This document shows, one piece after another, positions 22,631-22,898 of a stretch of 22,898 nt of DNA. The stretch's first letter is position 1; each line of letters starts with the position of its first letter. Both the position numbers and the translations under genes were made by a program. Source of the DNA: an uncultured Bacteroidales bacterium (lineage in GTDB: Bacteria > Bacteroidota > Bacteroidia > Bacteroidales > UBA932). The stretch spans positions 1 to 22,898 of the forward strand of contig CAJOMY010000022.1 in NCBI GenBank assembly GCA_905235775.1, given 5' to 3'. The notes under the pieces are model-generated. The model saw only the letters and a list, made by a program, of their open reading frames with translations. It was not told the origin of the DNA and searched no databases.

Positions 22631-22656
22631 AAAGGCCGCCTCAGGCGGCTTTTTTC
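22631..22656 (+). terminator. Rho-independent terminator after rpmF
   Basis: GCCGCC (22635-22640), loop TCA, GGCGGC (22644-22649) and six T residues form a compact GC-rich hairpin seven bases after the rpmF stop. It ends only about eight bases before tRNA-Arg. Confidence 0.85.
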
Positions 22657-22664
22657 GGCATGAT

Positions 22665-22736
22665 GGCCTTGTAGTTCAACGGATAGAACGTGGGTTTCCT
22701 AAACCTAAAATAGTGGTTCGATTCCACTCAGGGCTA
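22665..22736 (+). tRNA. tRNA-Arg, anticodon CCT
   Basis: The acceptor GGCCTTG (22665-22671) pairs with CAGGGCT (22729-22735) with two wobbles; discriminator A is at 22736. The D arm (GTTC/GAAC), an anticodon stem with the loop TTCCTAA and anticodon CCT at 22698-22700, and the T arm (AGTGG, TTCGATT, CCACT) are all present. CCA is not encoded. No promoter box is visible between the rpmF terminator and this gene. Confidence 0.92.
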
Positions 22737-22740
22737 CAAG

Positions 22741-22781
22741 AAAGAAGGCCGACTAATAAGTGATTATTGGTCGCCTTCTTT
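22741..22781. repeat. GNRA-capped hairpin after tRNA-Arg, second copy
   Basis: Left arm 22741-22759 pairs with 22764-22781 (one bulged C, one G-U) around the tetraloop GTGA. It differs from the copy at 14047-14086 by one inserted base and one loop base. Confidence 0.8.
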
Positions 22782-22898
22782 GTCCATTGTCAGTCGAGTG
22801 CAGCTCCGCGGCAGCGGCAGCTCGCCCCGGAAGGTTCCGTTCGCTGCGCTCACTCCATCCCTCCCAGCGTCTCCTGCGTCATCGCTTTGCGACAACTT
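22782..22898. other. Unassigned tail of the window
   Basis: I see no supported gene, RNA or promoter in the last 117 bases. The GC-rich sequence shows no long open frame and is cut by the window edge. Confidence 0.5.

Noticed and set aside
14047..22781. Possible attachment sites of an integrated element between the two tRNA-linked repeats
   Set aside because: The repeats lie outside the tRNA genes, the interval is housekeeping (typA, rpmF, ctpA), and there is no integrase or phage gene.

Overview
The window looks like a chromosomal segment of a GC-rich member of the Bacteroidales. Four kinds of evidence point there. The -7 promoter boxes have the Bacteroidetes form TAnnTTTG (2239, 7387, 13943, 20146, 22030 on +; 20109 on -). 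The lineage-typical families DUF4199, DUF4295 and DUF4296 are present. Shine-Dalgarno sequences are nearly absent. Gene order (thrS-infC-rpmI-rplT; rpmB-rpmG-DUF4295-ftsY) is that of the group. Genus cannot be fixed from the sequence alone; Alistipes-like or uncultured Bacteroidales lineages fit the base composition. The content is mostly housekeeping. I found no phage, plasmid, insertion sequence, CRISPR array or defence cassette, and no convincing new multi-gene system.

Layout. 1-400: 3' end of an rRNA operon (23S tail, 5S, strong terminator). 401-610: non-coding, with a 22-bp inverted repeat. 611-2099: a DUF4199 membrane protein and a family 2 glycosyltransferase. 2099-2206: the stub of a LuxR-type DNA-binding domain on the minus strand. 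2281-6585: thrS, infC, rpmI, rplT and a signal peptidase I. 6666-7271: rpmB, rpmG and a frame-disrupted DUF4295 ribosomal-protein gene, then a terminator. 7401-12144: ftsY, pheT, a DUF4296 lipoprotein and deoC, with REP-like palindromes on both sides of ftsY. 12286-13869: a large putative lipoprotein with an HExxH site. 13963-14045: tRNA-Leu(CAG). 14238-15142: a 41-residue putative lipoprotein overlapping an acyl-ACP thioesterase. 15228-20095 (minus): a tightly packed four-gene unit (lipoprotein, acyl-CoA/AMP ligase, dCMP deaminase, CtpA protease) driven from about 20109. 20194-22623: typA, DUF177/YceD and rpmF. 22665-22736: tRNA-Arg(CCT), then a hairpin and an unassigned tail.

How the genes fit together. 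Most encode translation and protein export: two synthetases, IF3, ribosomal proteins bL35, bL20, bL28, bL33, bL32 and a damaged bL38-type gene, a ribosome-associated GTPase, the SRP receptor and the signal peptidase. A second theme is envelope and lipid work: glycosyltransferase, acyl-ACP thioesterase, acyl-activating ligase, periplasmic protease and several lipoproteins.

The most notable details are a non-canonical ATC start with a full Shine-Dalgarno for infC, a threonyl-tRNA synthetase lacking nearly all of its TGS domain, the frame break in the DUF4295 gene, a repeated promoter geometry (TAnnTTTG, six bases, ATG) that predicts leaderless mRNAs, and near-identical GNRA-capped hairpins behind both tRNA genes.
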